Assembly: GCA_020080175.1 (NCBI GenBank)
Contig: JAGHQL010000163.1
Coordinates: 1 to 62,893, forward strand
Length of the DNA: 62,893 nucleotides
Direction: 5' to 3'
From: Glutinoglossum americanum
Taxonomy: Eukaryota; Ascomycota; Geoglossomycetes; Geoglossales; Geoglossaceae
Shown here: one piece after another, positions 54,956 to 62,893 of the stretch
How positions within the stretch are numbered: the first letter of the stretch is position 1
Layout of the letters: each line of letters starts with the position of its first letter
Made by a program: the position numbers and the translations under genes
Notes under the pieces: generated by a model
What the model saw: only the letters and a program-made list of their open reading frames with translations
Told to the model about the DNA's origin: nothing
Database searches by the model: none

Positions 54956-55641
54956 ACTTGAATGCGGGGCGCTGTAAGTTAAATGAATGAAATGCGTCAC
55001 GATTGTAAATAAATACCTTTAATATAAGGTCCCCCCGGTTCCCGAAATCGCTCCGCGAACGGTAGAACAAAATGGACAAAATGGACTCTTCGTGTCAGAC
55101 CACTTTACGTATACATCCGGTGGGGACGCCCCCAAGCGCCATCTTCGTATCATTACGCATATATTCCACGAGAGACCTACCACCACGTCAAGGGCGCATG
55201 TATCCCAGAGAGCGTTCCCACAACCACCGGGCAACAACAACAACACCCCGGAGGATGGAAAAAAAAAAAAAGCGGGCGAGGCGGGTCAATAATATTCCGG
55301 TATAAATTTTCCGTGGTATTCGAGTTTAATTATTATCCCCCTGACGCCCCCCCCCCAAAAAAAATCCCGAGGGTATATCCTAGTACATCCGGACGGAGGA
55401 GGTGGATGGGGGGGGGAGAAAAAAACGCCCCGACCGACGGGAAATCCCCCCCAAAAAATAAATAGAAATAAATAAAATAAAAGGGTAGAAAGAAACCCAA
55501 AAAAAAAAAAAAACTAGACTTTATCTCGGTTCATGCATATTTGTGTGTATTTATATACATACGAAGAAAAAAAAAAAAAAAGGAAGCCAAGCAGATCCAC
55601 AGACGTGGCGTAATAACGCCCGAAAGGGGAGGGTTTTTTTT
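54956..55641. other. Convergent spacer with dense homopolymer tracts
   Basis: Between the AMD1 stop and the stop of the next gene lie repeated pure tracts, especially 55259-55640: A12-A17 runs, C8-C9 runs, G7-G9 runs and a T8 run, often back to back. No gene is visible. The tracts may be length-variable, and the base count here may be unreliable. Confidence 0.6.
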
Positions 55642-58353
55642 TCACGGTAGCCCCTCTGCCATATCATCCACGACCTGCAGGAGATTAACCTCCCAATTCA
55701 GATAATCCCCCAACGACCCGTCCGTAAAATTACACGTCATCTTGACGCCGTCCCCACCGGCGCAGGGGGCCACCGGAGGCTCAGCGGCGTCCAGTTCGGC
55801 GACGGGGTGTTGGAGGAGGGAGGACGTGCGGTTGCTGTTACTGCCCGCGTCGGATTCCAAGGGGGGCGGGAAGTCTTCGGTCGGGGGATGTTGTGGCGAG
55901 GGAGGTTCGGTGGGGGGGTGGACCATGGCGCCCACGCTGTCGAAATTGTAGGAGCGGAACCAGTCGATCAGCGAGTCGGAGGTGGAGGCGTCGGGATTTT
56001 CTCCCGAGGTGTTGGTCAGGCCGTCCATGAGGTAGTCTCCCGTAGGGCCCGCGATGGCCATTTGGAAGGCTGTCCAGTCGAGGGGTTCGTTGGGGGGGTG
56101 GAGGTGGATTCGGGAGTCGCGGAGGGTGGTTGGGGTTGGTGGGGGTACGATGTAGCTGTGGCGGCGAGTGGAGGTGGGGGAATGCGGGAGAGTTGGGGAG
56201 GTTGGGGGAGACCTGAAGGAGGCGGTTGGGGAAGTTGTCGTTATAGTTATGGTGGTAGGGAGGGGGGATTTGGGGGGTTGGGTGTTGATGGAGAGGGAGG
56301 TGGGGCGGGAGAGGGATTTTGGTGGGATTGGTGGGGGGCAGGAGGATGCGGCGGCGATGGCGATGGCGGTAGCGGTGGGGGAAGAAACGGGGTCGACCGG
56401 AGTGGATGCTGGAGGAGGTGAGATTGGGGAAAGCCGTCGGTTGCCTCGTTCTATAGTTGGCGAGAGCTCTGGGATGGACGGCAAAGAGGGGTTTTGGTAG
56501 AGCCTCCGGTTTCGGGATTGGAAGGGCAACACTGCCTCTTCCTCCGCCACCGCCATTGCTAAGTCGTCCGTGATATCAATCGCTGGCGGTTCATCTTCCT
56601 CCTCCGGCCTTGGCTCCACCTCCACCTCCAACCTCAATTCCACCTCCACCTCCTCGTCCTCATCCTCCGACATCTGGCTCTGAGGATCCATTAGGAAACT
56701 TCCACGGATGCTACTATCGTCGTCCGATTTCCCCAGTTCGGAGCCCACGGCTGGGCTACCGCGTTCGGCGGCCATACTATCCCGCGATGAGGCTCGAGTT
56801 GAGGCTGCGGAATTCGTCCGTAGGGAACTAGATGGTGGCTGTAGAGAAGCAGATTGCGGTAGTGGGGGTAGCTTCTTATCCGTCCCGGTGGTGGCGAGCG
56901 AGGAATCTGAGCTGGTCTCCAGCGTTAAACCCAAGGGGTTGATGGTATGCCTAGCTCTGCTGTACCGCCTCGAGGGGTCGGAGCTTTCGTAGTTCTTTAC
57001 TGAGGTGTCGATGATCTCCTTGACCTCCAAGCGGTTGAAGATACGCCCGCTGAACAATCCCGATACACGACCTCCAACAGCCCATTTTTTCCTCGGAGGC
57101 AAAGACGGCAGCGAGGGGACGGAAAAGGATGGCTTTTTCTTGTATTCTGGTATGGGTATGCTGAGGTTGCTCTTGACTTTGGTTTTATTTTTGGAACCAG
57201 AATTAGACCGCCGGATACCCGTGGGCGTGCTGGGTCTTTGTCCCCCGCGCGGCCATCTAGGACGGCCTCGAGACTCTTCGTCAGGAAGAGGCTTCCGGGG
57301 AGAGAGAGATAAAGTTGAAGCGTGGGGTTTAGATGGTGGTGTTTTCGGCTCAGTGAGATGGAGGGCCGGAGGGCCGCAAGATGAAGTTGTGGAGTAGGGT
57401 ACAGTTATCAGAGACTTTGAAATTGCGGAATAGGGTACAGATATTAGGGCTTTGGGTTTAGTATGTGGAGGGTCCGAAGAGTTTTGCTCTCTTTTATTGC
57501 CAGGGGGGCTGCCTTTGCCTTCCATGTAGTTGTCACCTCCGCCAAATTCTAATCCGTCTGACTCTGAGCCGGAGGACATTGTTGGAGATGCGGGTGCAGG
57601 CAGTGGGTCTACGTCAGCCGGCGGAGTCATCGGTGCGGATAGGTACGACGGTAGTGGGTTTTTGGCAAGAAGACAACCGTCTGAAGAGAGATGCGGCGAG
57701 CTTGTTGGGGAGATATAAAAAGATCCTTTGTTGGTGCGGAGCGGTCTCGTGGGAGGTATCGAGGACAAAGAACGTGACCGCTTGTGATCACCGTCCGGGT
57801 CTCTTACGTGAGGCATGAAATATATCGCCGAGTCACGATGCCCGGTTGAGGAATTTGGTAACGGCCTGACGAGAAGCCGGCCATCTGGCGTAGATTGAGC
57901 GCCAATCAACAGACTCGGCGCACTGTGGTTGTATGAGGTACCGTCGGCTGGCGGGAGAGTGTAAGGAGCAAGCCTATACATTGAGAGTGAACCGGTGTCC
58001 CGGCTTGGAGATCTCGAGTCCGTCATCGCCGGTCCCTCAGGATTCCGGACCGTCGAATTGCGCCCTCGCGAGCCAGAAGGAGATGAAACTGCGCCGCGAC
58101 GCCTAGGACTGCCAACCGCCGCATTGGGTGCAATTGCTCTATCTGGTGACCCGTGGTCCGCGATCCTCCAGACGGGCGCATCGGCCGAGGAGATGGATGA
58201 AGTAGACGAATGCGGTGATCGTACTCTCTGGCCTCGACCCGCCAGAATGCCCCATTCCCGCTGTTCCGCCAGATAAGTTTTCAGAAGCTGGTCCGTATTG
58301 TCTGGGGTCGCTGACATTGGGGAATCGGGTGGAGTTGACGACAGAAACGACAT
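55642..58353 (-). CDS. Unnamed Ser/Pro-rich fungal protein, about 903 residues
   Basis: A single long frame starts MSFLSSTPPDSPMSATPDN. An in-frame ATG at 58377 would add eight residues. Most of the protein is Ser/Pro/Arg-rich and probably disordered. Around residue 10-45 is a conserved-looking segment DQLLKTYLAEQREWGILAGR. A basic stretch KTKVKSNLSIPIPEYKKKPS, FSVPSLPSLPPRKKW and GRVSGLFSGRIFNRLEVKEI lies near the middle. An acidic run of Glu/Val (EDEDEEVEVELRLEVEVE) lies near residue 570. The C-terminus looks folded: PPNEPLDWTAFQMAIAGPTG, SDSLIDWFRSYNF, SLGDYLNWEVNLLQVVDD. I recognise no domain and no targeting signal. Third positions are strongly GC-rich, so the antisense also stays open in places. 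Confidence 0.75.
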   Translation of the reverse strand: MSFLSSTPPDSPMSATPDNTDQLLKTYLAEQREWGILAGRGQRVRSPHSSTSSISSADAPVWRIADHGSPDRAIAPNAAVGSPRRRGAVSSPSGSRGRNSTVRNPEGPAMTDSRSPSRDTGSLSMYRLAPYTLPPADGTSYNHSAPSLLIGAQSTPDGRLLVRPLPNSSTGHRDSAIYFMPHVRDPDGDHKRSRSLSSIPPTRPLRTNKGSFYISPTSSPHLSSDGCLLAKNPLPSYLSAPMTPPADVDPLPAPASPTMSSGSESDGLEFGGGDNYMEGKGSPPGNKREQNSSDPPHTKPKALISVPYSAISKSLITVPYSTTSSCGPPALHLTEPKTPPSKPHASTLSLSPRKPLPDEESRGRPRWPRGGQRPSTPTGIRRSNSGSKNKTKVKSNLSIPIPEYKKKPSFSVPSLPSLPPRKKWAVGGRVSGLFSGRIFNRLEVKEIIDTSVKNYESSDPSRRYSRARHTINPLGLTLETSSDSSLATTGTDKKLPPLPQSASLQPPSSSLRTNSAASTRASSRDSMAAERGSPAVGSELGKSDDDSSIRGSFLMDPQSQMSEDEDEEVEVELRLEVEVEPRPEEEDEPPAIDITDDLAMAVAEEEAVLPFQSRNRRLYQNPSLPSIPELSPTIERGNRRLSPISPPPASTPVDPVSSPTATAIAIAAASSCPPPIPPKSLSRPTSLSINTQPPKSPLPTTITITTTSPTASFRSPPTSPTLPHSPTSTRRHSYIVPPPTPTTLRDSRIHLHPPNEPLDWTAFQMAIAGPTGDYLMDGLTNTSGENPDASTSDSLIDWFRSYNFDSVGAMVHPPTEPPSPQHPPTEDFPPPLESDAGSNSNRTSSLLQHPVAELDAAEPPVAPCAGGDGVKMTCNFTDGSLGDYLNWEVNLLQVVDDMAEGLP

Positions 58354-59898
58354 TTCCGCGCAGAACCGCAAAAACAAATACTAGCCCAACGAAAGCAAGA
58401 CCTCTCCTGTTGAGAATCTCGCGCACGAAAACATACGAACGGACGGCAAGACGGATGTGAGAAAGAATGAAGAGGTACGGTCAAAGGAAAATGGAGAGAG
58501 TATGCTGGAGAGGCTCGAGTTAGTGGGGGGAGAGTCGGTGGCTTTATCAGCGGCGGCCCCAACTCGTAGTTTTTTAAGTGTTCGAAACCGAAGAAAAAGA
58601 AAGGAAGAGAAAGCCCGATGTTCCACATCCCCACCACCATGACGATGGTTGCCGTGACGCTTGACCCTCTTGTGCATGGTGCCGCATTAGCGCATGGGGA
58701 AGGATGGTAAGGATGGTAAGGATGGGGAGGGTGGTTGAAGGCCGATTCTTAGTGGGACGCCTGGTTCCCGACCCCTCCCAGTTTCTTTTTTCGCCCACTC
58801 CGACATGATGCACAGCATAGAGCGTACAGCGAAACAGCATACAGCATGCGGAACACACCAACCAAGGCGAACCAGGCCCTCTCGGTCCCGCTTGGCTCCT
58901 CTTGGGCTCTTTATTCTTGGTAAGGCGAAGTGCGAGACAGAACGAAGCAAGCAAGGAAGGAAGGAAGCAAACGAAAGGCCGGGCAGAGCCAACGCCTCTG
59001 TGGCCTTGGCGCCCAACGTACAATATACTTGTGCGGTGCGTGTCGCGCACGCGGTAGGGCATTGTTCCCCATACCCTTCGGGCAGGTCACACTCGATGGG
59101 ATACCCACCTCGTGCGAACTTTTCTGGTCCCGGCCCTTAACACGATAACGGGCGCTGCGCCTCGACGCGAATAAGCCTAACCACCCATTATCACCCAAGC
59201 AGGCAATATCAAAGGAAGCTTGTTTGAGAATCCTGTCTGTACTCCTCGTGTTTCCCTACCGAGTAAGCGTGTCCTTTTAGCAAGGCTCCAGCACACGGCG
59301 GTTTCTTGTTCCTCTCCCGTCTTCGCGCGAGGTAAAAATATAGCCATCGACATGGATCGTGGAAGCCTTGGAGGAATGGAAAGGAAGCACGCCGTCGCGA
59401 CGTCGCATGCGCGGCCAAGAAAAGCCGGGGTGGAGACCGATCCCACCCCATCCATACCGCGCGAACGGTTCTCTTGTGTTGTTTCTAAATCCAGCAGTTC
59501 GACGACCGACCTCCACCCAGGTGAAGGGTGCGATTGAGCGAGGGGGGCCTATCGTCTACGCATAACGCAAGGTAATCTATCATCCCAACGGTCGTCGATA
59601 CACACAACCTTATTTTCGGGGGCAAGCCCGTCAGCGGCTTTTCTCCCTGTCACACGTATCTTGCTATTTCCGTGCTGCTATTCCATCCATCTCTGCCGGA
59701 CCGCGACGCTACGTATATCTGCCAAAAAGAGTAGAAAGGCCGCCCTGTCTGGGGCAAACGTCTCCAATAGTACGGTCGGGGCACGGGGAATAGGAATAGA
59801 AAGCCTCGCAGAGTAGAGTTGAGACGATATACCGAGCAACCAGAGGAAGCCGGTTTCAAGATGACTAGCCTATCCACGGCATATGCCGCCAGCAAAGG

Positions 59899-59964
59899 CA
59901 TCACCGTATCACCGTACCACCGTATCACCGCATCACCGCATCACCGCATCAGCGCATCAGCGCA
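59899..59964 (+). repeat. CATCACCG-type minisatellite
   Basis: About eight imperfect copies of an 8-base unit (ATCACCGT/C, with AGCG variants near the end). Confidence 0.85.
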
Positions 59965-60021
59965 CGCCCCTCCCGTCGTGGAGTTCCACGTTCCACTCCA
60001 CATTTTCCCATTCACCACGCC

Positions 60022-60049
60022 AAACCCCAAACCCCAAACCCCAAACCCC
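60022..60049 (+). repeat. AAACCCC heptamer x4
   Basis: Four perfect tandem copies. It is similar to but not the fungal telomere unit (CCCTAA), and it is internal, so it is not a telomere. Confidence 0.9.
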
Positions 60050-60200
60050 GTCCACCAGCCACGTGGGATCCCTCTTACGTGCAAGTACAACACAACCGCC
60101 CAGAGCCCAATCAAGCACATCACGCACTCACCGCAGAGACCCCGACCCCGAACAGGAAGCCTCTTCCCACGTTTCCCACACGTTTCCTCGCCGACCTACC

Positions 60201-60240
60201 TGCGTCCTAGTGCGTCCTAGTGCGTCCTAGTGCGCCCTAG
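60201..60240 (+). repeat. TGCGTCCTAG decamer x4
   Basis: Four copies of a 10-base unit with one substitution in the last copy. Confidence 0.95.
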
Positions 60241-60247
60241 TAAATTC

Positions 60248-60287
60248 ATTATTATTAATACTATTATTGTTGTTATTATTGTTGTTA
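60248..60287 (+). repeat. ATT/GTT trinucleotide microsatellite
   Basis: An imperfect run of ATT and GTT triplets, about 40 bases, directly after the TGCGTCCTAG array. Confidence 0.85.
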
Positions 60288-60924
60288 CCGTAGTAGGCAT
60301 TCGCCGTTACGAGTCCCTAGGCTAGGGATTAGGCACCGGGGAGGGGGACAAGGATCCCGCGCAGCCAATGTGGCTTCTCGTGCCAGAACGACCAGGGAAC
60401 ACAGAAACAAAGAAGGTTCTTTTGGAGAATGCGATGTCACCGCGGCCGATAAACTCGAAGGACTCGAAGAATCCGGCAAACTGAAAGGTCCAAGGCAGGG
60501 CTGGTCAGGGTGTTTTGCACGGCGGGTCTTTTAACGTTTTTTCTTTGATGAAGCGGCAGACATGGACTCCGCGCACAGAGTACTTTCCCATATCATATTT
60601 CCCAGTCCTCTTTTCGGCGGAGGAAGCGCCGGTCACTAGAAGGCACGCAGGATCCCTTTTTTTATTAATTTTTTTTTAATCCCAATCTATCTCCCATCTC
60701 TCCTCTCCCGAGGCATTTCCCTCCTGTGGGAAGCGCAGTCTTGGAATGTTTTCCAAATCTCGAAGGCGAGCGTCCAATGCGCACTGAGACATCTAAAGGC
60801 AGCGACTGGGCAGTTGTTGCCGGATGCGGGAGTTCGGTTCGGTTTCCTTGGTGGGTTTGAGACATCCCCGCCACCCTGCTCGATGCTGTACAAAGCAAGA
60901 TGGTGTCCGGCGCGGCTATCGGGA

Positions 60925-60964
60925 ACAGTTCCAGTTCCAGTTCCAGTTCCAGTTCCAATTCCAG
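60925..60964 (+). repeat. TTCCAG hexanucleotide microsatellite
   Basis: Six tandem copies of the hexamer with one late substitution (TTCCAA). Confidence 0.9.
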
Positions 60965-61220
60965 GAGGCCCAAGAGATCCAGGAGTTCTGGCTTTAATCG
61001 ATTGGGTCGATAGGGTTGGATGTCGGGCTGCTTTTCTGGCGACTGACAGGATTCCTCTTGGATAATAGTAGGACGGTTACGGAGTCGTAGGGCCTTACAA
61101 AGAAGAACCGACGCATGTACCCAACACGCCCACGGAAACAAAGAAAATCCAAAACGGTGGATAAGTACACGCATGCGCCTCTTAGCCATAACCCAACATG
61201 CTAAACATCTCTAGTCTGAA

Positions 61221-61259
61221 TATATATATGTATATATATGTATATATATGTATATATAC
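61221..61259 (+). repeat. TATATATATG decamer x4
   Basis: Four copies of a 10-base AT-rich unit, about 340 bases before the terminal reading frame. Confidence 0.9.
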
Positions 61260-61596
61260 ATGTTCATGTGCCATTTTCCTTGTTGCTTCCTTGTCCCTTC
61301 CCTTTGTCTGGCCTGATTGAATCCTCGAAACGAACAACTTTCTTTCAACTTCTGGGGATAAACCCTCGATAGCGTCCGCCCCAATCACCCTTCATTCTAG
61401 TGACAAGATAATGCCGCGAAAACGGGAGCACGCAGTCGGCGAATTGCGTTCCATTCAGAGCACCGGATGGTACCCGGTTCTTGGCCTATCGGGAAGTTAC
61501 GCGCAAAAGGAGGAGGTAGGATCGTCGTCCTAGGGCACGCAGAACGCAGAATGACAACGCCAACTCTCGGTGCGTCGGTACGTCAGTGAGCAAAGC

Positions 61597-62893
61597 ATGG
61601 AGGCTGGAGGGCTGTACCAACCAATAACACCACCAGACCGCAAGCCCACCTTCCGTGACATCTATGGGTTCCCCCTATGCCAACCGCTCACCTCTGAAGG
61701 CCGTCGCAATCGAAACATCGCAAAAGCTGAGTTGAGGCGTATTAGCAGGAGGGAGACGGCGACTGACGAAGCGTACCGGCGAGAGAAAGAAAGGTTCGCC
61801 GAAGCTCAGTTGAGTTACTCGAGCCGCAGGAGGAGGAAGCGACGTGCGGAGCATCGGGGGGAAGGCGGTGACATGGATAGAGGCGGAACGTGGGAGGGTG
61901 AGCCCCCCCGAGAGAGCAGACATCACGGGAGCAAAGCCAATACGGAGGAGAGGCCGCAGCTACTTGTCGGCCCGCTCCAGTACATGATGAGAGGCGCACT
62001 TGGGGGTACAGGGGATCCGGGCTCTACAACAAGCAGACCCAACCGGTCCAGTGGTACGGGAAGTGCGGGATCCTCAACAGGCGGAAGCAGTTCTGCGGGG
62101 TCGCCTACAGGACGGTCTCTGTACCCGCCTCTGGACCCGCTTCCGTCCCAGGTGGAGGACAGATTCAAGGATCCACAACCTCTGGTGGATATAGCCACTT
62201 TGGCCGAGCCCGGACGTGAAGCGACCCAGCGCTCCGCCGAGGAGGCGAGCGACCCTACCTGGCCCGCCTGGCGACCCACCAGGCTACCTCTGTACCCGGA
62301 GAACCGCATGCTCAAGAACTCGCAACTCTCGGTAGATCCAACCTTTCTGGCAGAATTCAGAAGCGGGGGGACCCACACCCCGCCATCCGCTGGAGGAGCG
62401 GAGAAACCTTTGTACCCGCGTCTGCCCCCGGAGGGCATGGCGTCTGGTCTTTCAGCGGAGCGCGGGCTGGACCGCTACTTGGAAAGTCGCAGGCCCTGGG
62501 GCCTCAGCTTTTTGACCGAGGGGCCAAACGCACCGCTCCCGCAAACGCCGCGCCGTGAATCTTCGAGGGGTCCGGCGTCTCCGACGGACCCGTACCCCCC
62601 GATCAATCTGGATCGTCTGTGGGAGCTTGGCACTCCAAGCCCTCTGAGCCACCCAGATCTTCTGCGGGATCTCGACCTCCCGAGCCCCCGGAGGAATCCA
62701 GACCTTATGGGGGATCCTGGCCGCCCGGGCTCTCCGAGAACCCTAAATCCTCGTCCTCGGAATCTCGTGCCTTTGGCGGGCTTCGGCGGACGTCTCCCCC
62801 CCCGAAACCCGCACCCTCGCTCTCGGAACTTCATACCTTCTTCTTCTTCTTCCCCTTCTCCAACAACAAGCCCCAACAGACCCTCCCCCCCCC
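61597..62893 (+). CDS. Partial Pro-rich protein of unknown function, cut by window edge
   Basis: From ATG 61597 the frame stays open for 432 codons to the end of the window with no stop, so the 3' end is missing. The start MEAGGLYQPITPPDRKPTF with RDIYGFPLCQPLTSEGRR is followed by a charged helix (AKAELRRISRRETATDEAYR, REKERFAEAQLSYSSRRRRK). This could be a coiled coil or a bZIP-like basic patch, but there is no clear leucine heptad. The rest is Pro/Gly/Arg/Ser-rich with a recurring LYPxL-P motif (LYPPLDPLP, LYPENR, LYPRLPPE, DPYPPIN). I recognise no family. GC-rich sequence keeps two minus-strand frames open opposite (61923-62438 and 62475-62876). The plus frame is preferred because it is longest and has a plausible N-terminus. 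An intron or a different exon structure cannot be excluded. Confidence 0.55.
   Translation, partial: MEAGGLYQPITPPDRKPTFRDIYGFPLCQPLTSEGRRNRNIAKAELRRISRRETATDEAYRREKERFAEAQLSYSSRRRRKRRAEHRGEGGDMDRGGTWEGEPPRESRHHGSKANTEERPQLLVGPLQYMMRGALGGTGDPGSTTSRPNRSSGTGSAGSSTGGSSSAGSPTGRSLYPPLDPLPSQVEDRFKDPQPLVDIATLAEPGREATQRSAEEASDPTWPAWRPTRLPLYPENRMLKNSQLSVDPTFLAEFRSGGTHTPPSAGGAEKPLYPRLPPEGMASGLSAERGLDRYLESRRPWGLSFLTEGPNAPLPQTPRRESSRGPASPTDPYPPINLDRLWELGTPSPLSHPDLLRDLDLPSPRRNPDLMGDPGRPGSPRTLNPRPRNLVPLAGFGGRLPPRNPHPRSRNFIPSSSSSPSPTTSPNRPSPP

Larger units (their letters stand above)
58354..61596. other. Gene-free, microsatellite-rich stretch of 3.2 kb
   Basis: It lies between two divergent frames, so it must hold at least two promoters. 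Frames of 60-170 codons overlap in many phases without recognisable product. Six short tandem repeats (listed separately) occur between 59.9 and 61.3 kb. One minus-strand frame (60665-61189) gains a Leu-Glu run only from the TTCCAG repeat and is not called. Confidence 0.5.

Noticed and set aside
60022-60049. Telomere-like AAACCCC array
   Set aside because: The unit is not the CCCTAA used by filamentous ascomycetes, there are only four copies, and coding sequence continues beyond it.
60665-61189. Minus-strand frame with a Leu-Glu run
   Set aside because: The run comes only from the TTCCAG microsatellite, and the rest has no recognisable protein character.
61923-62876. Two minus-strand frames at the right edge
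   Set aside because: They are Gly/Arg-rich complements of the longer plus-strand frame in GC-rich sequence and have no plausible N-terminus of a known family.
1-62893. CRISPR array
   Set aside because: No regularly spaced direct repeats with unique spacers exist. The tandem repeats found are contiguous microsatellites in a eukaryotic sequence.

Overview
The window is nuclear DNA of a filamentous ascomycete (Pezizomycotina). Most genes are interrupted by 50-70 nt introns with GTRNGT donors and CTAAC/CTGAC-like branch points. The products include typically fungal families: a rhodopsin-like integral membrane protein, a questin-oxidase-like protein, fungal-only C2H2 regulators and Pezizomycotina-type unnamed proteins. 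Protein resemblance leans to Eurotiomycetes, but that is an impression and not a measurement. I recognise no toxin, virus-like element, CRISPR array or biosynthetic cluster.

Left end (1-1.8 kb): a transposon graveyard. A decayed Fot1/Pogo transposase tail is split by a 101 bp TA-flanked MITE, and a 150 bp relative lies just downstream. From 1.8 to 14.2 kb is a gene-dense housekeeping block: NSA2 (60S assembly), mitochondrial bL21m, the MPS1 spindle-checkpoint kinase, the PTC7 mitochondrial phosphatase, PRP4 (U4/U6 snRNP), JAC1 (Fe-S co-chaperone) and CDC55 (PP2A B subunit). From 14.7 to 23.4 kb are three long, disordered, unnamed fungal proteins, one of them a zinc-finger protein. At 25.5-27.0 kb is a seven-exon rhodopsin-like membrane protein gene. 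About 5 kb without a supportable gene follows.

From 32.1 to 58.4 kb is a second dense block: a three-finger C2H2 transcription factor, a UBE3D-like E3 ligase, a questin-oxidase-like enzyme, ATP4, NOC4, a secreted Ala/Lys-rich protein, a pirin with a tRNA-Gly gene inside its intron (and an inverted second tRNA-Gly upstream), YOS9 (ER lectin of ERAD), RAD17 (checkpoint clamp loader), AMP deaminase, and a 903-residue Ser/Pro-rich unknown. From 58.4 to 61.6 kb is a long gene-free, microsatellite-rich stretch. The window ends inside a Pro-rich reading frame (61597 to the edge) that has no stop in this window.

Many neighbours are divergent pairs sharing 110-270 bp upstream regions (NSA2/bL21m, PTC7/PRP4, UBE3D-like/questin oxidase, ATP4/NOC4, YOS9/RAD17). 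Gene models were spliced by eye. Where I give exon limits, the phases add up to one open frame with the expected family termini, but no transcript data were available. The most unusual structure is the pirin/tRNA-Gly arrangement at 44.1-45.9 kb. Also notable are the two TA-flanked miniature elements at 0.5-1.0 kb and the NSA2 start codon, which is immediately followed by an intron and an 11-nt exon.
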